Of a stretch of DNA of 64,000 nt, positions 32,168 to 42,335 are shown piece after piece. The notes below the pieces were generated by a model that saw only the letters and a list, made by a program, of their open reading frames with translations, had not been told where the DNA came from and searched no databases. Position numbers and translations under genes: made by a program. The DNA comes from JAZKAR01 sp040389065. Its GTDB lineage: Bacteria; Pseudomonadota; Gammaproteobacteria; Burkholderiales; Casimicrobiaceae. Location: the NCBI GenBank assembly GCA_040389065.1, contig JAZKAR010000019.1:102860-166859 (forward strand). Reading direction: 5' to 3'. How positions within the stretch are numbered: the stretch's first letter is position 1; each line of letters starts with the position of its first letter.

Positions 32168-33562
32168 TCAACTACTAATAATCTGCTGTATTCTTGCCAC
32201 GCTTGCCGGGTAATTATCAGCTTCAAATGCATCTTGCTGCAAAAACCCTTCTATTTGCGGATACAAGCGAATCGCTAAATCTAGCTCAGGATCGCCCCCT
32301 GGCACATAAGCCCCTATGGCTAATAAATCTAAACTTTGATGATAGCGTGAGAAAAGTTGTTTAAACCGTTGCGCACTTTTAAATGCATCGCGTGTTACGC
32401 AATCTTGCATCACCCGGCTGATAGAAGCTTCTATATCAATAGCAGGATAGTGGCCTCGCTCAGCTAAACGACGGCTCAATACAAAGTGACCATCTAAAAT
32501 ACCCCGCGCGCTATCAGCGATAGGATCTTGCTGATCATCACCCTCCGATAGCACAGTATAAAAGGCAGTGATCGACCCTCCTCCCTCTAAACCATTGCCA
32601 GCCCGCTCAACCAGTTGCGGAAGCTTAGCAAATACAGAAGGCGGGTACCCTTTTGTAGCAGGTGGCTCTCCAATCGCCAGTGCAATTTCACGTTGCGCCA
32701 TTGCATAGCGTGTTAACGAATCCATAATTAGCAGCACATGCTTGCCTTGATCTCGAAAATGCTCTGCTACAGCAGTTGCATAGGCAGCACCATGCAAACG
32801 CATTAAGGGCGGTGTATCAGCGGGCGCTGCAATTACCACTGAGCGCCTTAAGCCTTCGTCCCCCAAAATGTTTTCGATAAAATCTTTAACTTCTCGCCCG
32901 CGCTCGCCAATTAAACCCACAACCACAATTTCTGCCTCAGCATAACGCGCCATCATGCCAAGCAAAACACTTTTACCTACACCGCTTCCTGCAAATAAAC
33001 CTAATCGCTGCCCCCTACCTACCGTAAGCAAACCATTAATGGCGCGAATACCTACATCCATAATATGCCTAACAGGCTCGCGATCCATAGGATTAAATGG
33101 GCGTGAATACAAAGGCACATACTTATCTACAATGGGAGGAGGCGCTTTATCTAAGGGCCGACCGGTAGCATCTAAAATTCGGCCTAAGAGTGTTTCTCCT
33201 ACACCAACCTGCCTTGCCCGATCTTCCAAACGGCGCCGGGGAATATAACGCATTCGAGGTTTAGGAATTCGGCCTGCATCGGGGTCTGCTAAAAACACTA
33301 GTGCACCAGGCTCAAGGCCTACTACTTGAGTTGAAGGCATTAAATACACAAAATCTTCGGCGAACCCTACTACTTCGGCTTCTACTTTATAGCCCGTGCC
33401 TGTTTCTATCTGGCATACACTGCCTACAGGCACCTGCAAACCCTTGGCCTCAAGCACTAAGCCTGAAACACGTGTTAAACGGCCTTGCGTATGCCAGGTA
33501 CTTCCATAGTTGATCGCCAACTGGCAGTCTTTGAGGTATTGTTCCCAGGGATTATCTGACAT
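32168..33562 (-). CDS. fliI: flagellum-specific export ATPase FliI
   Basis: A 464-residue FliI, the hexameric ATPase of the flagellar type III export apparatus. Walker A is GLFAGSGVGKSVLLGMMARY, Walker B is HVLLIMDSLTRYAMAQRE, and the GLIGERGREVKDFIE and EPPATKGYPPSVFAKLPQLVERAG signatures are intact. It is the last gene of the fliF-fliG-fliH-fliI operon and starts six bases after fliH. The next gene downstream is the nuclease, so fliJ, normally right after fliI, is missing from this position. Confidence 0.97.
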   Translation of the reverse strand: MSDNPWEQYLKDCQLAINYGSTWHTQGRLTRVSGLVLEAKGLQVPVGSVCQIETGTGYKVEAEVVGFAEDFVYLMPSTQVVGLEPGALVFLADPDAGRIPKPRMRYIPRRRLEDRARQVGVGETLLGRILDATGRPLDKAPPPIVDKYVPLYSRPFNPMDREPVRHIMDVGIRAINGLLTVGRGQRLGLFAGSGVGKSVLLGMMARYAEAEIVVVGLIGERGREVKDFIENILGDEGLRRSVVIAAPADTPPLMRLHGAAYATAVAEHFRDQGKHVLLIMDSLTRYAMAQREIALAIGEPPATKGYPPSVFAKLPQLVERAGNGLEGGGSITAFYTVLSEGDDQQDPIADSARGILDGHFVLSRRLAERGHYPAIDIEASISRVMQDCVTRDAFKSAQRFKQLFSRYHQSLDLLAIGAYVPGGDPELDLAIRLYPQIEGFLQQDAFEADNYPASVARIQQIISS

Positions 33563-33568
33563 AAGGCC

Positions 33569-34810
33569 TTACTCTTCACCCGTTTTTTTAGTGCTTTTTT
33601 TCTTCGCAGGCGCTTTTTTAATAGGCTCTGGCTCTACCTCTGCCGAATTGGTTGAAAGATCATCTTGTTCAGAAGCTGCCAATGGCGTGTTTTCTGCATT
33701 ATGTTGAGGCATCTGAGGTGATTGAGGTAGTGGTGATGCTGCTTTTTTAGAGGATTTTTTTCCGCTGGAAACATTTTCTTCCCCCACAGAGGCAACTGCT
33801 GGTGAAGGAGAAGGCAGAGAAATATCCATTTGAGATGATGCAAGTTCTGCCGTATCAGCATCAGCCTCTTTCTTAGACATAGCTGGGTTTAGCTCTATCT
33901 CTAAGGGAGTGCTTTGTGGTGAACCTTCAAGGTTCAGCCATGACATATCACGCCCTAAATTTTTGATAAGGGTTTTCCAGCGATCTTCCAAAGTAGCATC
34001 TAGCTCGCCCAAACGGCTCACCAGACGGCACCCTCCTCTTTGAATATCAGAATCTATAAAAACCCTATGCTCTTCAGCTTTCAGCTGGTGTACTAAAAAT
34101 TCTTTTAATATTTTTGCATCATCAGGATGTAAATAAATTTGGAGTAATCCTCGCGCTTCTCGAGGTAATGCATGAATAGCATGATCAAAAATAGAAAGGA
34201 TAATTGTACGATTAAATTTAATTGCACTACACGTCATCTGCTGTGCAATCAATAAAGCAAGATCTACAATTTGTTCTGAAATGATGCCATCTAGCTGAGG
34301 AACCTCTGCTTCAATGGTTTCTAGTATTTTTACCAATGGCGCTTGCATTTGTTGTACACGCGGTTCAATTTCTCTAGCAAAGCGCTCTTCAAAGGTAGCT
34401 TCAACCTCGAGCTTACCTGCCACTTTGCCTTCTTCATAGCCTAGCTTACGGCCTTCAGCCTCGCCTTCTTTGAACGCTTGCTCACGTATATGCTCAAGCT
34501 CTTCAGGTAATAATCGTAGCGCTGAAATAGAGACTAGAGCCTCTTCTCCTGGTGTAAGCGGAACAGGCTCAGAAGAGGTACCAGAAGGCGTAGAGGATGA
34601 TGTAAGTACTGTTGGTGATATAGCAGGCGTAACAGCTGGTGTAATGGCCGGAGCAGTCGGCAAGGAAGAAGACGCACCCGCTTTTTTTTCGGCGACTACC
34701 CGCCCTTCAGGAGCAAACCCTGCACTCGGTAACCAGCGCTGAACATTCACTGCGTTACTATCGGATGCTCGAATGATACCGCTTTTAGCTGACCATACCT
34801 TCGTCGCCAC
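33569..34810 (-). CDS. fliH: flagellar assembly protein FliH, unusually long
   Basis: FliH regulates FliI and docks it to the export gate. The core is recognised by IREQAFKEGEAEGRKLGYEEGKVAGKLE (Gly-rich heptads) and the FliH/YscL C-terminal domain VDLALLIAQQM...LPREARGLLQIYLHPDDA...GGCRLVSRLGELDATLEDRW. At 413 residues it is far longer than the E. coli protein (about 235). The excess is a Pro/Ser/Thr-rich N-terminal stretch (TAPAITPAVTPAISPTV) and a low-complexity tail of about 110 residues ending KKAPAKKKSTKKTGEE. It begins inside the 3' end of fliG (26-base overlap). Confidence 0.93.
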   Translation of the reverse strand: MATKVWSAKSGIIRASDSNAVNVQRWLPSAGFAPEGRVVAEKKAGASSSLPTAPAITPAVTPAISPTVLTSSSTPSGTSSEPVPLTPGEEALVSISALRLLPEELEHIREQAFKEGEAEGRKLGYEEGKVAGKLEVEATFEERFAREIEPRVQQMQAPLVKILETIEAEVPQLDGIISEQIVDLALLIAQQMTCSAIKFNRTIILSIFDHAIHALPREARGLLQIYLHPDDAKILKEFLVHQLKAEEHRVFIDSDIQRGGCRLVSRLGELDATLEDRWKTLIKNLGRDMSWLNLEGSPQSTPLEIELNPAMSKKEADADTAELASSQMDISLPSPSPAVASVGEENVSSGKKSSKKAASPLPQSPQMPQHNAENTPLAASEQDDLSTNSAEVEPEPIKKAPAKKKSTKKTGEE

Positions 34811-35789
34811 CTTTGCCTCCTAGAATAATCTGGCCTTCATCGGCAAGCCTACGTACGATTTTAAGAATTTCTTTTTGCTCACGCTCAACATCTGAAAGTT
34901 TGACAGGCCCTTTTGACTCTAAATCTTCTTTAAGACTTTCTGCTGCACGTTGCGACATATTTTTAAAGATTTTATTACGCATATCTTGCGTAGTACCTTT
35001 AAGCGCAAGAATTAAGGAATCATTTTGAACTTCGCGCATAACCGTTTGAATAGCACGATCATCAAGGGCTAATAAGTCTTCAAATACAAACATTTCATCT
35101 TGAATTTGTTGGGCTAGATCAGCATCAAAATCTTTAATACTACCAACGACTGCCCCTTCCATCGTTCCACCTAGGTAGTTCAGGATATTTGCAGCTACTT
35201 TAACGCCACCCATTGCGCTTCGCTTCGTACTAACACGCCCGGTAAGCAGTTGAGTTAGGGCAATATTCAATTCTTTCAAGGCAGTCGGCTGAACGCCCTC
35301 AAGGGTGGCTATACGCAGCATGACATCGTTACGTAAACGTTCAGGGAAAAGCTTTAAAATCTCACTAGCTTGATCACTTTCTAAGTGCACGAGAATGGTG
35401 GCAATAATTTGCGGATGCTCATTACGAATCATATCTGCCACTGATAGCGGTTCCATCCACTTCAGACTTTCAATACCGCTATTGTCTTCGCCTTCAAGAA
35501 TACGCTCGATCATCACCGAGCCTTTTTCATTTCCTAGGGCACGCGTCAATACACTTCGCAGATACTGATCGCTATCAATCGTTAAACCGCCTTTTTGCTC
35601 CATTTCAGCACGAAATTGCTGAAGCACTTCACGTGTCGTATCGCGATTCAGGCTAGTCATTACTGACATTTTTGCACCCAGTTGCTGAACCTCTCTAGGG
35701 CCTAAAAACTTAAAAACCTCAACAGCGACTTCTTCACCTAGCGACATAAGCAGCATGGCGCTTCGTTCTACGCCGTCATCTTCACTCAT
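34785..35789 (-). CDS. fliG: flagellar motor switch protein FliG
   Basis: FliG, 334 residues, the C-ring protein that meets the stator and generates torque. The N-terminal FliF-binding domain starts GVERSAMLLMSLGEEVAVEVFKFL, the middle domain has NEHPQIIATILVHLESDQASEIL (EHPQ motif), and the C-terminal motor domain has MFVFEDLLALDDRAIQTVMREV. All three are intact and of usual length. It overlaps fliF by eight bases and fliH by 26, indicating tight translational coupling. Confidence 0.97.
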   Translation of the reverse strand: MSEDDGVERSAMLLMSLGEEVAVEVFKFLGPREVQQLGAKMSVMTSLNRDTTREVLQQFRAEMEQKGGLTIDSDQYLRSVLTRALGNEKGSVMIERILEGEDNSGIESLKWMEPLSVADMIRNEHPQIIATILVHLESDQASEILKLFPERLRNDVMLRIATLEGVQPTALKELNIALTQLLTGRVSTKRSAMGGVKVAANILNYLGGTMEGAVVGSIKDFDADLAQQIQDEMFVFEDLLALDDRAIQTVMREVQNDSLILALKGTTQDMRNKIFKNMSQRAAESLKEDLESKGPVKLSDVEREQKEILKIVRRLADEGQIILGGKGGDEGMVS

Positions 35790-37464
35790 CGCTACTCATC
35801 CATTGTTTAAGAATTTCGGCAGCCATTCTTGGATCCTGACGGATCATGGACTGAACAACTGTACGCTCATGATCTAAGATATCAAGATCACGCTGTAATG
35901 CAGCATTCGCTTCAGCATGGGCTTCTTCATGCTGTGCAATCACTTCATCTTTTACAGCCACGGCCGCGGCTTCTCTTTCCTCTACAGTTTCCGTTGCTAC
36001 TTTAGCTTCTTTAGCCTTCGCTGCTGCCGTTTGATTTACTGCGAACAAATAACGAAACATGGGGCGAATAACACCCAATACCAGATAAAGAATAATTCCG
36101 CCCCATAAGAGGTGAATTAAAATATCTTTAACTAACGCAATATTGCGAGGATTTTTGTAAATAGGCAAAGGTTCTTCTTCTGCAAACGGCGTATTCACTA
36201 CCTGAATCGTATCACCCCGTTTATCATCAAAACCTATAGCTGCTTTAATAAGATCATTGACCTGCCTATCAAAATCTTCTTTGCTTTTAAAAGTACTATT
36301 CTTATCTTTTCCGTTATAGCGGTCAGGATCAACATTCACGACTACTGATGCTGTTACACGTTTAATGGCCCATTCACTGCCGCGCGTATGACGAATAGTT
36401 TTATCGACTTCATAATTTACTACTGATTCACGCTGAGCATTAATTAACGCTGTAGAAGCGCCGCCTACAGCTCCAGTGCCCCCTGGCGCTACTAAAGGCG
36501 CAGAAGCTGCCCCAGGAGGCTGATTAGATAAAGCTCCAGGCACTCCGCCTGCGGTTGCAGAGGGTGAAGTACCCTCCTTTATATGTTGGCTACGAATCAC
36601 TGACTCAGCAGGCAGCGGGTTGGGTTTAAAGTTTTCGGATGTTTGTTCGGTACGAGAAAAGTCTACATCTACACTTACCGTTGCGGACACACGCCCTTGG
36701 CCGGTAATAGGTAGTAATGTACGCACTATATCTTCTTCACGCGCATGCTTAATTTTATCAATATACTCAAGCTGAGTATTATTTAACCCTTCTTTTGACT
36801 GCATGGTACTGGCAACGCGCCCGGTACGACCATCTATCACACGCACGCTATCTTCAGGCACGCCTGCTGCTGCTACGATACTAGCCACGCTTCTTACCAT
36901 GTCTTTCTCAAGCATAAAGCCTTTGTGCATATAAATCGTTACTGCTGCACTAGCTGTTACTTCATCGCGTAGAAAAACACTAGGTTTAGGAATATTAATA
37001 ATGACGCGTGCACGCCGCACGCCTTCCATTTCTTCAATGCGCCCAGCTAACTCATTTTGCCTGGCTTCTGCCTCAACCACCTGCTCATGAAAAGCGGTAG
37101 TACCAAAAGGAATTTGCCGCATAGCCTCTGCCATAGAGCGCGAGGTGCGAGGCAAGCCCACTCGCATTAATGCTTGCGCAGCCCGATTAGCTACTTCTTC
37201 TTTTACTAAAATTCTGTCGCCATCAATATGGGCATCAATCCCCATATTATCTAAAACACGGATAATATCTTCCCTATCCTCAGAAGAAGCTATTTTTTCG
37301 GCAATGACCTTCTGAGTTCCTGCACTGTAATAAATTCCCCAGCTTCCAGCAACAAACAAAAATGAGATCGCCCCAACAAGCGCTATTTTTTGTCGTGTGG
37401 AAAAGCTACGGTAGCGTTCAAGTATCGCAAGTAGCGGGGAGGGCATCGCGGGATTTGCTTCCAT
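35782..37464 (-). CDS. fliF: flagellar MS-ring protein FliF
   Basis: FliF, 560 residues, forms the MS ring in the inner membrane. A first transmembrane helix (LVGAISFLFVAGSWGIYYS, near residue 30-48) and a second near residue 450 (DILIHLLWGGIILYLVLGV) enclose the periplasmic ring-building domains (RVGLPRTSRSMAEAMRQIPF, GVRRARVIINIPKPSVF). The C-terminal tail that binds FliG ends MIRQDPRMAAEILKQWMSSDE. A Gly/Ala/Pro-rich loop (near residues 300-340) sits in the usual place. It is the first gene of fliFGHI, about 390 bp after fliE. Confidence 0.97.
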   Translation of the reverse strand: MEANPAMPSPLLAILERYRSFSTRQKIALVGAISFLFVAGSWGIYYSAGTQKVIAEKIASSEDREDIIRVLDNMGIDAHIDGDRILVKEEVANRAAQALMRVGLPRTSRSMAEAMRQIPFGTTAFHEQVVEAEARQNELAGRIEEMEGVRRARVIINIPKPSVFLRDEVTASAAVTIYMHKGFMLEKDMVRSVASIVAAAGVPEDSVRVIDGRTGRVASTMQSKEGLNNTQLEYIDKIKHAREEDIVRTLLPITGQGRVSATVSVDVDFSRTEQTSENFKPNPLPAESVIRSQHIKEGTSPSATAGGVPGALSNQPPGAASAPLVAPGGTGAVGGASTALINAQRESVVNYEVDKTIRHTRGSEWAIKRVTASVVVNVDPDRYNGKDKNSTFKSKEDFDRQVNDLIKAAIGFDDKRGDTIQVVNTPFAEEEPLPIYKNPRNIALVKDILIHLLWGGIILYLVLGVIRPMFRYLFAVNQTAAAKAKEAKVATETVEEREAAAVAVKDEVIAQHEEAHAEANAALQRDLDILDHERTVVQSMIRQDPRMAAEILKQWMSSDE

Positions 37465-37856
37465 CGTTTAAATTAAGCGTTCCTTTAGCCTTATCATGGT
37501 ATCTATACTAATGTGAACTCTTTAAAATCTTTATAAAAAATTTATAAAGCTTATAGAGAACATTAGCCCAACTCACAACTTCTTACTTACATCATTTGCC
37601 TTATTAAGAGGGGCACGTTAAATGCGTATCTTGCCTTGATGAATCAGCGTAAGACTGGCATAAAATAGCATACTTAAGGCTAGCAGTTAGGTTTACTCCC
37701 CACTCTTATTAAAATAGAATAACGCTAGAATAATCGATATATAAGAATTAGCTCTATCGTTATCCCGTCTTTTTCTATAGCGGCACCCTAGAACACTCTC
37801 AAAACTGGGGCTATTACCAATATTTATACTAGTGCCTGTTTGATAAAAGCCAGGTA
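37465..37856. other. gap between fliE and fliF
   Basis: About 390 bp without a gene. AT-rich with small inverted pieces (CTTTATAAAAAATTTATAAAG near 37533-37552). It may hold the fliF promoter, but I cannot define -10/-35 or sigma-28/sigma-54 boxes with confidence. Confidence 0.4.
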
Positions 37857-38207
37857 TTAAAGCGGTGTATTTATTAACTCTTGGTAGGCAGAAACAAGTC
37901 GGCCTCGTACATTTTGTACCATTTGCAACGAAAGACTAGCTTTTTGCATGGCTACCATTACATCAGACAAATCAACGTTACCTGCCCCAGTTTCGTAACT
38001 AGTTTGGAGCGTAGTCGCTGTGTTTTGAGCAGCATTTACCTGAGATAAACTGTTTTTTAGCAGCTCTGCAAAAGAAACAGACGATGCTCCTTGCACCCCG
38101 TCTTGATTATTTGTTGATAGTCCTGACATTTCTGATAACCGCGTAGCTGATGCCATTTTTTGCATATCTTGCATCAACTGTACTGCACCCAAACTAATTG
38201 AATCCAT
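37857..38207 (-). CDS. fliE: flagellar hook-basal body protein FliE
   Basis: FliE, 116 residues, joins the MS ring to the proximal rod. The conserved C-terminal region is present: SFAELLKNSLSQVNAAQNTA, then YETGAGNVDLSDVMVAMQKA and LQMVQNVRGRLVSAYQEL. The ending (INTPL) differs slightly from the common MQV end. Shine-Dalgarno AAGGA lies seven bases upstream. It is upstream of fliF, as in most proteobacteria. Confidence 0.95.
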   Translation of the reverse strand: MDSISLGAVQLMQDMQKMASATRLSEMSGLSTNNQDGVQGASSVSFAELLKNSLSQVNAAQNTATTLQTSYETGAGNVDLSDVMVAMQKASLSLQMVQNVRGRLVSAYQELINTPL

Positions 38208-38805
38208 ACTGCATCCTTTTAAAAATCAAGGAAGTACTGATTGAATGTAATAGCACCACTTTACGTACCATTACTGCATATTGCTCTACCCTGGCTAAAT
38301 ACGGTTTTATATCGTTTTACTGAAGCAGCCGTACCGAAACCCTACCAAAGCCCTATCAAAAGACAACGCAATTACATTAGCCCCCATAAATACAATGCTA
38401 CTACTTAGCGTTAGATCACTTTTATTTATGTGCACACGAATGTAACTATAGAATTACTGAATATCTTATTTCGCGCAAGTGAATAGTAACCCGCTATTCT
38501 ACTCAAGCCTTGTCTGAAAAGGAAATAAGATCATATAACGTGCCTAATCAGTGTAACATCTACGCAGCAAAGACATGTTTGGCAGCTGTTTCCCAAACAA
38601 CGCCATACGATGTTTTCTATACATCATGGCTACGTCTATAGAAGGGAAAGTCTGTATAAGGGTTTAGCCAGGTATCGCTATTGTTGTATAAACTACTCTA
38701 AACCCCTTTATGTGCACCTGAAAGTGCTTATGAAACACTTCAGAAGCACTTTATAACGCTCTCTCAAGCGCTCATTAGCTAATAGTAGGTGATGCTGCCC
38801 CACAT
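38208..38805. other. intergenic region between hybrid kinase and fliE
   Basis: Nearly 600 bp without a gene. It must contain the fliE promoter. I looked for TGGCAC-N5-TTGC (sigma-54) and TAAA-N15-GCCGATAA (sigma-28) and saw no convincing match. Short repeats of TTATGTGCAC occur at 38427 and 38709. Confidence 0.4.
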
Positions 38806-41514
38806 TCATGAAGCATCATTTATCATTGCCAGCACCTGCTTAAGCGCTTCTGGCTGAATAGGTTTTGCTAAATAATAATCCATACCTGCTTCCAGGCATA
38901 ATTCTCGATCGCCTTTCATAGCATTCGCTGTTAATGCCACAATCACTTTACGCGCTAAATTTTTATTTTTTTCCCATGCACGTATAGCTTGGGTTGCTGC
39001 TAGCCCATCCATTACGGGCATTTGCATATCCATTAACACAATGTCGATTTCATCATAATGCTCTATTAAGTAGTTTAAGACTTGTTGACCATCACTTAAT
39101 ATAATAGAGTCATGCCCTGACTTCTCCAAAAGTCTTTGTATAACCCTTTGATTAATTGGGTTATCTTCCGCCACCAACACATCCAAATGTTTTACTTCGT
39201 TGTTTCCTGCTGGCATAGCCAATGGAATAGCCCGGGGCTGTATGCCATTGGTTATTCTTGCAAGAATATTAAAGGAAAATGTGCTACCTTGCCCGGTTCC
39301 GCTTTCTACTTGAATTTCTCCTCCCATCATTTCAGCCAAGGCTGAGCTAATGGCTAATCCTAATCCTGTTCCGCCATATTCACGCGTTGTAGATGCATCG
39401 GCCTGTGAAAACGCTTCAAAAATAGTACTTAGTTTTTCATGTGGAATGCCAATACCAGTATCTTTAACACATACATATAACCTCACTTCATCTTCAACAT
39501 CGATAAGTTTTTCAGCATACACATTTAATGTAATGCTGCCTTTTGAAGTAAATTTAAGCGCATTACTTAACAAGTTATTAATAAGTTGGCTTAATCGTGT
39601 AGGATCGGTAATTAAAAAATCTGGGGTATTTTGGTGTTTATCAAAGATAAATTCAACGTCTTTTTCAAGTGCCCGATACTGGAAAGGTCTCACAATACTA
39701 TCGAGTAATTCAACCAAAGAAACTTCAACTGACTCAATAACCAGCCGCCTAGCTTCAATTTTAGAAAAATCTAAAATATCGTTTAGCAGTGCCAATAAAG
39801 ATTCAGCAGAAAATTGTGCTGTACTAATATATTCTTTTTGCTCGATATTTAAAGGGGTTTGCAAGGCAAGATGCAACATACCCAGAATACCATTCATGGG
39901 GGTACGAATTTCATGGCTCATATTTGCAAGAAACTCGCTTTTCGCCTGATTCGCTTCTTCAGCCACCTTACGGGCAGTAATTAATTGCGTCTCCATCATC
40001 TTGCGTGAAGTTTCATCCATTGCGACGCCTACAATGCGTGCAGCTTTACCAAAGCTATCCCACCCTACCATGCCGTAAACTGAAATAAAATGGGTAGAAT
40101 CATCATCCCAGCGAATAGAAAAATCTGTAATTAAAGGGCTGGCATCATCAATACAAAATTGAAACTCTTCTGAAATACGATCGCGCTCTTCAGGGGTAAG
40201 GCATCGATTCCACATTAACCAGGGAGATTCTGGAGTAGTTTGTATATCAGGATTCCAGCCAAATAAACGATGCATGCGCTCATCCCAAATCAACGTATTT
40301 TGGCTTAAATCAAGCTCCCAAATTCCAATACCAGCTGATTCTGTTGCTAACGTTAGGCGCTCAACAGCATTTTCAATGCGCTCCGAAAAAATTTTCCGCT
40401 CGGTAATATCAACTTCAATAATTACAAACCCCATTAGCTGGCCTTGGGCATCCTTCAAAGGCTGTGCTTCAATATCAGCCCAATATTTTTCACCTAGCTT
40501 TGTATAATGAACAAGTTCTGTTTTAAAGCTTTGGCCTTTTATAATGGCGTTATATAACCGTTCATGCAGGCGTTTATCAGACTCTTTGCCTTGCAGAAGC
40601 TGATCTGCTCTTTGCCCTTTCGCTTCTTCTAAGGAGTACCCAGTTGCACGCACAAAACTGGGGTTCACCCATTCAATTGCAGCGGCTGAATCGGTAATCA
40701 TGACCATATTGCTGGTTCGTGCGACGACTAACGAAAGCCTCTCCATCTCTCGTTGTTGCTGAATTAATATACCTTCTGCTTCTTTTTGTTTTTCTAAACT
40801 TCCTTGTAAATCCATTACCGTATCAGCAAGATTTTGCTGCGCATTATGCAGGCTCGTTAAGTTTAGGTAGCTAAGCAAAATGTACCCGGTTGGCAACGGA
40901 GTAATATGAACTTCAATTACCGTTTCAGCGCCAATTTGTATCGATGCCTCATTTGGTTTGGCTTCTTTATATAATTGTAACTGTTTAGCAATAATTTCTT
41001 CTTGGCTGCCCGTACCATAATCGCCTCGATTAATTTGGTACTCTAATGCTGTATAAATAGATGTATTTACTTCAAATAAATCTTCAGGCAAATTCAATAA
41101 CTCGATTACCCGTTGATTCCAACCTGCTACGCGGCATTCCTCATCTAAAATAAGCACGCCAAAGGGCAAGCTATAAAGAATGTTATGCAACAGTGCTAAG
41201 GTTGTATCTTTAGATACCAAAGTTTGTACTGCTAATGGAGTTTTTGTATCTGATTCTTGAGAAGGTAAGGCATCATTACGTTGGCGCACGGCTAAAAAAA
41301 ACATGCCAAGCATTGCTAGACATGTAATCGCCCCCAAGGGAAATAATCTCTGAAACCATTGCAACCCATCGAATTGTTTTTGGTTTATTTCAATCACGTT
41401 ATAGTATTCATAGATCGTAATTGAAACCATCCAAAAAATCCAAAGCGCAATCATGGGCCATAACTGCTGATATAGCCGTTTTTTCTTAGATAGTCGTGAA
41501 GGCGGTAGGCTCAT
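38806..41514 (-). CDS. membrane-bound hybrid sensor histidine kinase, multi-PAS
   Basis: A 902-residue hybrid kinase. Two transmembrane helices lie near residues 18-38 and 57-76 with little periplasm between. Then follow a PAS-like domain (about 110-210), a coiled coil, a second PAS (about 265-375, ITDSAAAIEWVNPSF...GYSLEEAKGQ with a PAC segment), and a third PAS (about 385-510). HisKA has the phospho-acceptor FLANMSHEIRTPMNGI; HATPase has NNLLSNALKFT, KDTGIGIP and GGTGLGLAI. A C-terminal receiver domain carries DIVLMDMQMPVMDG with the acceptor Asp. No cognate regulator gene is adjacent. It points towards the flagellar genes, but a link to motility is only positional. Confidence 0.94.
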   Translation of the reverse strand: MSLPPSRLSKKKRLYQQLWPMIALWIFWMVSITIYEYYNVIEINQKQFDGLQWFQRLFPLGAITCLAMLGMFFLAVRQRNDALPSQESDTKTPLAVQTLVSKDTTLALLHNILYSLPFGVLILDEECRVAGWNQRVIELLNLPEDLFEVNTSIYTALEYQINRGDYGTGSQEEIIAKQLQLYKEAKPNEASIQIGAETVIEVHITPLPTGYILLSYLNLTSLHNAQQNLADTVMDLQGSLEKQKEAEGILIQQQREMERLSLVVARTSNMVMITDSAAAIEWVNPSFVRATGYSLEEAKGQRADQLLQGKESDKRLHERLYNAIIKGQSFKTELVHYTKLGEKYWADIEAQPLKDAQGQLMGFVIIEVDITERKIFSERIENAVERLTLATESAGIGIWELDLSQNTLIWDERMHRLFGWNPDIQTTPESPWLMWNRCLTPEERDRISEEFQFCIDDASPLITDFSIRWDDDSTHFISVYGMVGWDSFGKAARIVGVAMDETSRKMMETQLITARKVAEEANQAKSEFLANMSHEIRTPMNGILGMLHLALQTPLNIEQKEYISTAQFSAESLLALLNDILDFSKIEARRLVIESVEVSLVELLDSIVRPFQYRALEKDVEFIFDKHQNTPDFLITDPTRLSQLINNLLSNALKFTSKGSITLNVYAEKLIDVEDEVRLYVCVKDTGIGIPHEKLSTIFEAFSQADASTTREYGGTGLGLAISSALAEMMGGEIQVESGTGQGSTFSFNILARITNGIQPRAIPLAMPAGNNEVKHLDVLVAEDNPINQRVIQRLLEKSGHDSIILSDGQQVLNYLIEHYDEIDIVLMDMQMPVMDGLAATQAIRAWEKNKNLARKVIVALTANAMKGDRELCLEAGMDYYLAKPIQPEALKQVLAMINDAS

Positions 41515-41596
41515 GAGCGCAACTCTATATTTTAGTTATTCTATTATGGTATCGGTGTGCGTTTGCACAACCTTAAATCACTTTAAAAATATAGAG

Positions 41597-41754
41597 TTAG
41601 AAGTTTTAGCAGTTATGCAGTTGGGTTCTCTCGGCGTGGGACGCCCCGCGTGTTAGCAACTTGCCGTACTGCTTGTATTGTCTGCGTTGCTATGCGGGCC
41701 ATCCCATGCGGCGCATCCCATGCCTTGAGTGAACCCAACTGCGTAACTTCTAAG
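41597..41754. repeat. family A palindromic repeat, inverted-body copy
   Basis: The ends AGTTATGCAGTTGGGTT and AACCCAACTGCGTAAC are inverted. The body (CGTGGGACGCCCCGCG, CAACTTGCCGTACTGC, GTCTGCGTTGCTATGCGGG) is the reverse complement of the body in the copy at 13776-13908, showing that copies sit in both orientations. It lies between the kinase start and the darP stop. Confidence 0.85.
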
Positions 41755-41777
41755 TTTGTTACAGTTTTTTATGTTTA

Positions 41778-42332
41778 CTATTCACTCTCAACAGTTAATA
41801 AAAAAGGCATCAACGTTTTTAGCGTTTTAAATAATTTACGATAGGCTTTCGGAGAAGGATTCGCTTGATTCTTCTCGATACGCGCCTCAGCAATAAGTGC
41901 TTTCAATGCTTCTTGATCTATATCTGGATACTCTTCAACCAATACAGTAAAGGCGTTGGAATCATCTAATAAACGATCACGCCATGTTTCAACCTTTTTT
42001 TCATAACGCTTGCGAGACTGCGAACCATCTTGAAAAGCCTCAAGTTGTTGTTGAATAGAATCACCATCTGCATCACGCATTAATTTACCTATATATTGCA
42101 ATTGACGCCTTTTAGCCCCATTTGCTTTTATACTTTGGGCTTCTAAAATGGCTTCATGCAAACGCTCAGGCAACTCAAACCGTTTAAGATCAGCAGGCTC
42201 TAACTCTATTAAGCGCCCTCCTAATTGTTGCAAGGCTTCGACATCTCGCTTGCGCTGAGATTTTGAAGGCGGCTCATCATCCTGAGTTTCAGTATTTAAA
42301 TTTTCACGAACAGATTTACGCACGATCTTCAC
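41778..42332 (-). CDS. darP: ribosome-associated protein DarP/YjgA (DUF615)
   Basis: About 184 residues of the DUF615/YjgA family, which associates with late 50S ribosomal assembly intermediates. The hallmark PPSKSQRKRDVEALQQLGGRLIEL is followed by RFELPERLHEAILEA and KRRQLQYIGKLMRD. The frame opens with a GTG at 42332; a GTG three codons in (42323) has a better ribosome site (GGTGAAG). It begins only a few bases after the maeB terminator, so it is transcribed by readthrough or from a promoter inside that region. It is a known companion of pmbA in proteobacteria; here maeB lies between them. Confidence 0.94.
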   Translation of the reverse strand: MKIVRKSVRENLNTETQDDEPPSKSQRKRDVEALQQLGGRLIELEPADLKRFELPERLHEAILEAQSIKANGAKRRQLQYIGKLMRDADGDSIQQQLEAFQDGSQSRKRYEKKVETWRDRLLDDSNAFTVLVEEYPDIDQEALKALIAEARIEKNQANPSPKAYRKLFKTLKTLMPFLLTVESE

Positions 42333-42335
42333 CCA

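Noticed and set aside
38208..38805. Sigma-54 or sigma-28 promoter for fliE
   Set aside because: No window matched both halves of either consensus with correct spacing.
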